Source of the DNA: a candidate division KSB1 bacterium | Lineage (GTDB): Bacteria; Zhuqueibacterota; Zhuqueibacteria; Zhuqueibacterales; Zhuqueibacteraceae | DNA: 64,000 bases | Assembly: GCA_034506255.1 (NCBI GenBank) | Contig: JAPDPX010000011.1 | Coordinates: 1-64,000, forward strand | Reading direction: 5' to 3' | Part shown: positions 62,484 to 64,000 of the stretch, piece after piece | Numbering within the stretch: the first letter of the stretch is position 1 | Layout of the letters: each line of letters starts with the position of its first letter | Notes under the pieces: model-generated | Told to the model about the DNA's origin: nothing | Database searches by the model: none | The model's input: only the letters and a program-made list of their open reading frames with translations | Made by a program: the position numbers and the translations under genes

Positions 62484-63539
62484 ATGAAGATTGTCCACAC
62501 CATCACGACGGATGTTGCCGTGCTCGGCGGCGGCCCGGCGGGCGTCGGTGCTGGCCTGGCTGCCGTGCGCGCCGGCGCACGCACGCTGCTCATCGAACAG
62601 TATGGCTTTTTGGGAGGCATGGCGGCCGCGGCGCTGGCCCTGCCCTGGCGTTATCGCCAGGAAACCGCTTTGCTGCCGGAGTTTGAAGAAATCCTGGCGC
62701 GCTGCCGCACGCTCGGGGTTTGCGCCGCTCCCTTTCCGGATTATGCCGATGCCAATTCGCGCCTGATCCTGCTCGATCCCGAGACGATCAAATATGCGCT
62801 GCAGGAACAGGTCCTGGCGGCGGGTGTGGATTTGCTGTTGCACGCCAAAGTCATTATTTTGCGCCGCGTGCAGCAGAGGATCGTGACGGCCATCATACAT
62901 TGCCGGGAAGGCGGGGTGTCGGTGCGGGCCACAGCTTTCATTGATGCCACCGGCACGGGGGCTTTTTGCCGCGGGAATTCACCGGTGCCGCTGGCCTATT
63001 CCTTCGTGGTGGCCGATCTCCCGCGTCTGCGCAACAGCGGGCAGGACCTGGGCGGCTACTTCGCCTGTTTTCTGCAGCAACGGGAGGCGCTGCAGCGTGT
63101 GCTGCCGGACCACGGGCTGGCGCGGCTGCAAGAGGAGCAGCCCGAGTTTCGTGCAGTGCAGAATGTCTGTTTCGATCCAGCCTGGCGCAGCGGCGAGCTG
63201 CTCATCCACCTGCTGTTTGCGCCGCCGGTATCGCCGGAGGAGGCGGCGGCTCTCACGCATGCGGAGCTGCGGGGGCAGGCGTTGTCGCATCGCCTGGTGG
63301 AATACTTCCGGAAGCAGGTGGCAGGTTTTGAGACCGCGCGCATTCTGATGACGCCGGCGCAAGTGGGGCTGCGGCGACCGTGGCAGGTTCCGGAAACGGT
63401 CGACGCCGGCAATCTTCTCGTGGCCGGTCGGCATGCACTGCCCCCCTCGCCGGACGCCGCCTGGACCAGCCTGGCACCGCATACGTTTGCCAGCGGTGTG
63501 GCTGCCGGACAACGGGCCGCGGCAATCGCCGGCATCTGA
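62484..63539 (+). CDS. FAD-dependent oxidoreductase (FAD_oxidored family), short form
   Basis: 351 residues. Rossmann motif DVAVLGGGPAGVGAGLAAVRAG, then TLLIEQYGFLGGMAAAA, nearly identical in style to the protein at 46113-47456. A FIDATGTGAFCRG segment and the closing NLLVAGRHAL and ASGVAAGQRAAAIAG helix complete the FAD domain. It is ~95 residues shorter than its paralogue, mostly in the central cap region. Substrate unknown. It lies between the GHL10 gene and the deacetylase-like gene in one plus-strand operon. Confidence 0.83.
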   Translation: MKIVHTITTDVAVLGGGPAGVGAGLAAVRAGARTLLIEQYGFLGGMAAAALALPWRYRQETALLPEFEEILARCRTLGVCAAPFPDYADANSRLILLDPETIKYALQEQVLAAGVDLLLHAKVIILRRVQQRIVTAIIHCREGGVSVRATAFIDATGTGAFCRGNSPVPLAYSFVVADLPRLRNSGQDLGGYFACFLQQREALQRVLPDHGLARLQEEQPEFRAVQNVCFDPAWRSGELLIHLLFAPPVSPEEAAALTHAELRGQALSHRLVEYFRKQVAGFETARILMTPAQVGLRRPWQVPETVDAGNLLVAGRHALPPSPDAAWTSLAPHTFASGVAAGQRAAAIAGI

Positions 63540-63567
63540 AGCGTCTTCAACTTCGAAATCATTTCTT

Positions 63568-64000
63568 ATGGCGAGATTGCTCCTGCTCTGGTTGCTGCTC
63601 ACTGCGGCGGTCGCCGGTGCGCAACCACAAAAACTGATCGTCGTGCTGCGCGTGGATGACATCATGTCACGCAACCTCACCATTCTGCCGCGCAGCATTT
63701 CCGCGTTCGAACAGGCGGCGCAAAGCCGCGGTGCCAAAGTCACCTGGGTGACGATTCCCCACCGGCTGATCGAATCCGCCAACCAGGATGGCATGCTCAA
63801 ACGCGAACTGATCGCTTCCACCGGCCGCGGCCATGAGATTGCCATGCACGGCTACACCCATATTTGCCAGCGGTGCAGTCAATCCAGTCATGAGATGTTT
63901 TGCACCACGCACAATCTGCCGTTCACGTATGCCCAGCAGGAGAAGCTGGTGTACGACGGCCGGCAGATTCTGGCCGACAGTCTCGGCGTGCAAGCGCTCA
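63568..64000 (+). CDS. Exported polysaccharide deacetylase-like protein (DUF2334 type), cut by the right edge
   Basis: 144 codons are visible and the frame is still open at the edge. Signal peptide MARLLLLWLLLTAAVAGAQ, then VVLRVDDIMSRN, whose Asp pair is the metal-binding motif 1 of polysaccharide deacetylases. HEIAMHGYTH is motif 2 (H-x3-H). Cysteines in ICQRCS and FCTTHN may bind metal or form disulfides. Family members remove acetyl groups from GlcNAc polymers. Only 28 bases separate it from the FAD oxidoreductase gene. Confidence 0.82.
   Translation, partial: MARLLLLWLLLTAAVAGAQPQKLIVVLRVDDIMSRNLTILPRSISAFEQAAQSRGAKVTWVTIPHRLIESANQDGMLKRELIASTGRGHEIAMHGYTHICQRCSQSSHEMFCTTHNLPFTYAQQEKLVYDGRQILADSLGVQAL

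Noticed and set aside
1..64000. tRNA, rRNA, CRISPR, prophage or insertion-sequence features
   Set aside because: I looked for cloverleaf-type T-loop motifs, regularly spaced repeats, and integrase or transposase motifs and saw none; a tRNA could still be missed by eye.

Overview
The window is GC-rich, densely coded bacterial chromosome with no rRNA, tRNA, CRISPR array, transposase or phage gene that I could see. Several exported proteins end in a C-terminal module with an NYPNPFNP core followed by a G-IYF/Y-type ending. That tail, together with a PorV/PorQ-family protein and a TonB-dependent receptor carrying a carboxypeptidase-regulatory-like domain, points to a diderm of the FCB group. KSB1, Calditrichota or a similar lineage is my guess from style; I cannot prove the phylum.

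Layout. 1-47: start of a minus-strand gene leaving the left edge. 733-4446 (+): GH1 beta-glucosidase and secreted GH9 cellulase. 5226-9103 (-): GT2 glycosyltransferase, a DUF4922 HIT-fold-like protein and a SpoIID/LytB protein. 9281-14768 (-): exported S15/CocE-type hydrolase and secreted M28 peptidase. 15923-20354 (+): copper and redox module (small Cys protein, outer-membrane-barrel-like protein, Tat-exported Fe/Mn superoxide dismutase, cytochrome c lipoprotein, Sco, PCuAC). Its first four genes lie between two copies of a ~400-bp direct repeat.

20746-34387 (-) is the most striking region. ssnA, ygfK, a 2Fe-2S/molybdopterin hydroxylase of the xdhD type, two fold-type-II PLP enzymes, ygeY and ygeW are followed directly by pduS and pduT homologues. 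The first part resembles the selenium-linked / anaerobic purine-degradation cluster of E. coli and Clostridia. PduS is a flavin/Fe-S electron-transfer protein and PduT a microcompartment shell protein with a pore Fe-S cysteine. My reading is a purine-type catabolic operon whose electron flow is tied to a microcompartment shell component. YgfK here is short and appears to lack its NAD(P)H/flavin module, and ygeX is absent, with two other PLP enzymes in its place.

35079-39006 (+): beta-lactamase-fold/TPR protein and a double-parvulin lipoprotein. 39455-42707 (-): sugar ABC permease and a solute-binding-protein/permease fusion. 43875-64000: a divergent carbohydrate locus around mirrored promoters near 50.55-50.66 kb. 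The minus arm holds a tandem CBM9-like secreted protein, NanE, an FAD oxidoreductase, a DUF5009 membrane acyltransferase-like protein and an AAC(3)-fold protein. The plus arm holds a GH94 phosphorylase, TonB receptor, 1064-residue exported protein, PorV/Q protein, GHL10 glycosidase-like protein, a second FAD oxidoreductase and a polysaccharide-deacetylase-like protein cut by the right edge.

Several long intergenic gaps hold dispersed non-coding repeats. Three families are described, two of which share a ~45-bp core. Coordinates, starts and motifs were read by eye; family names are by recognition, not database search.
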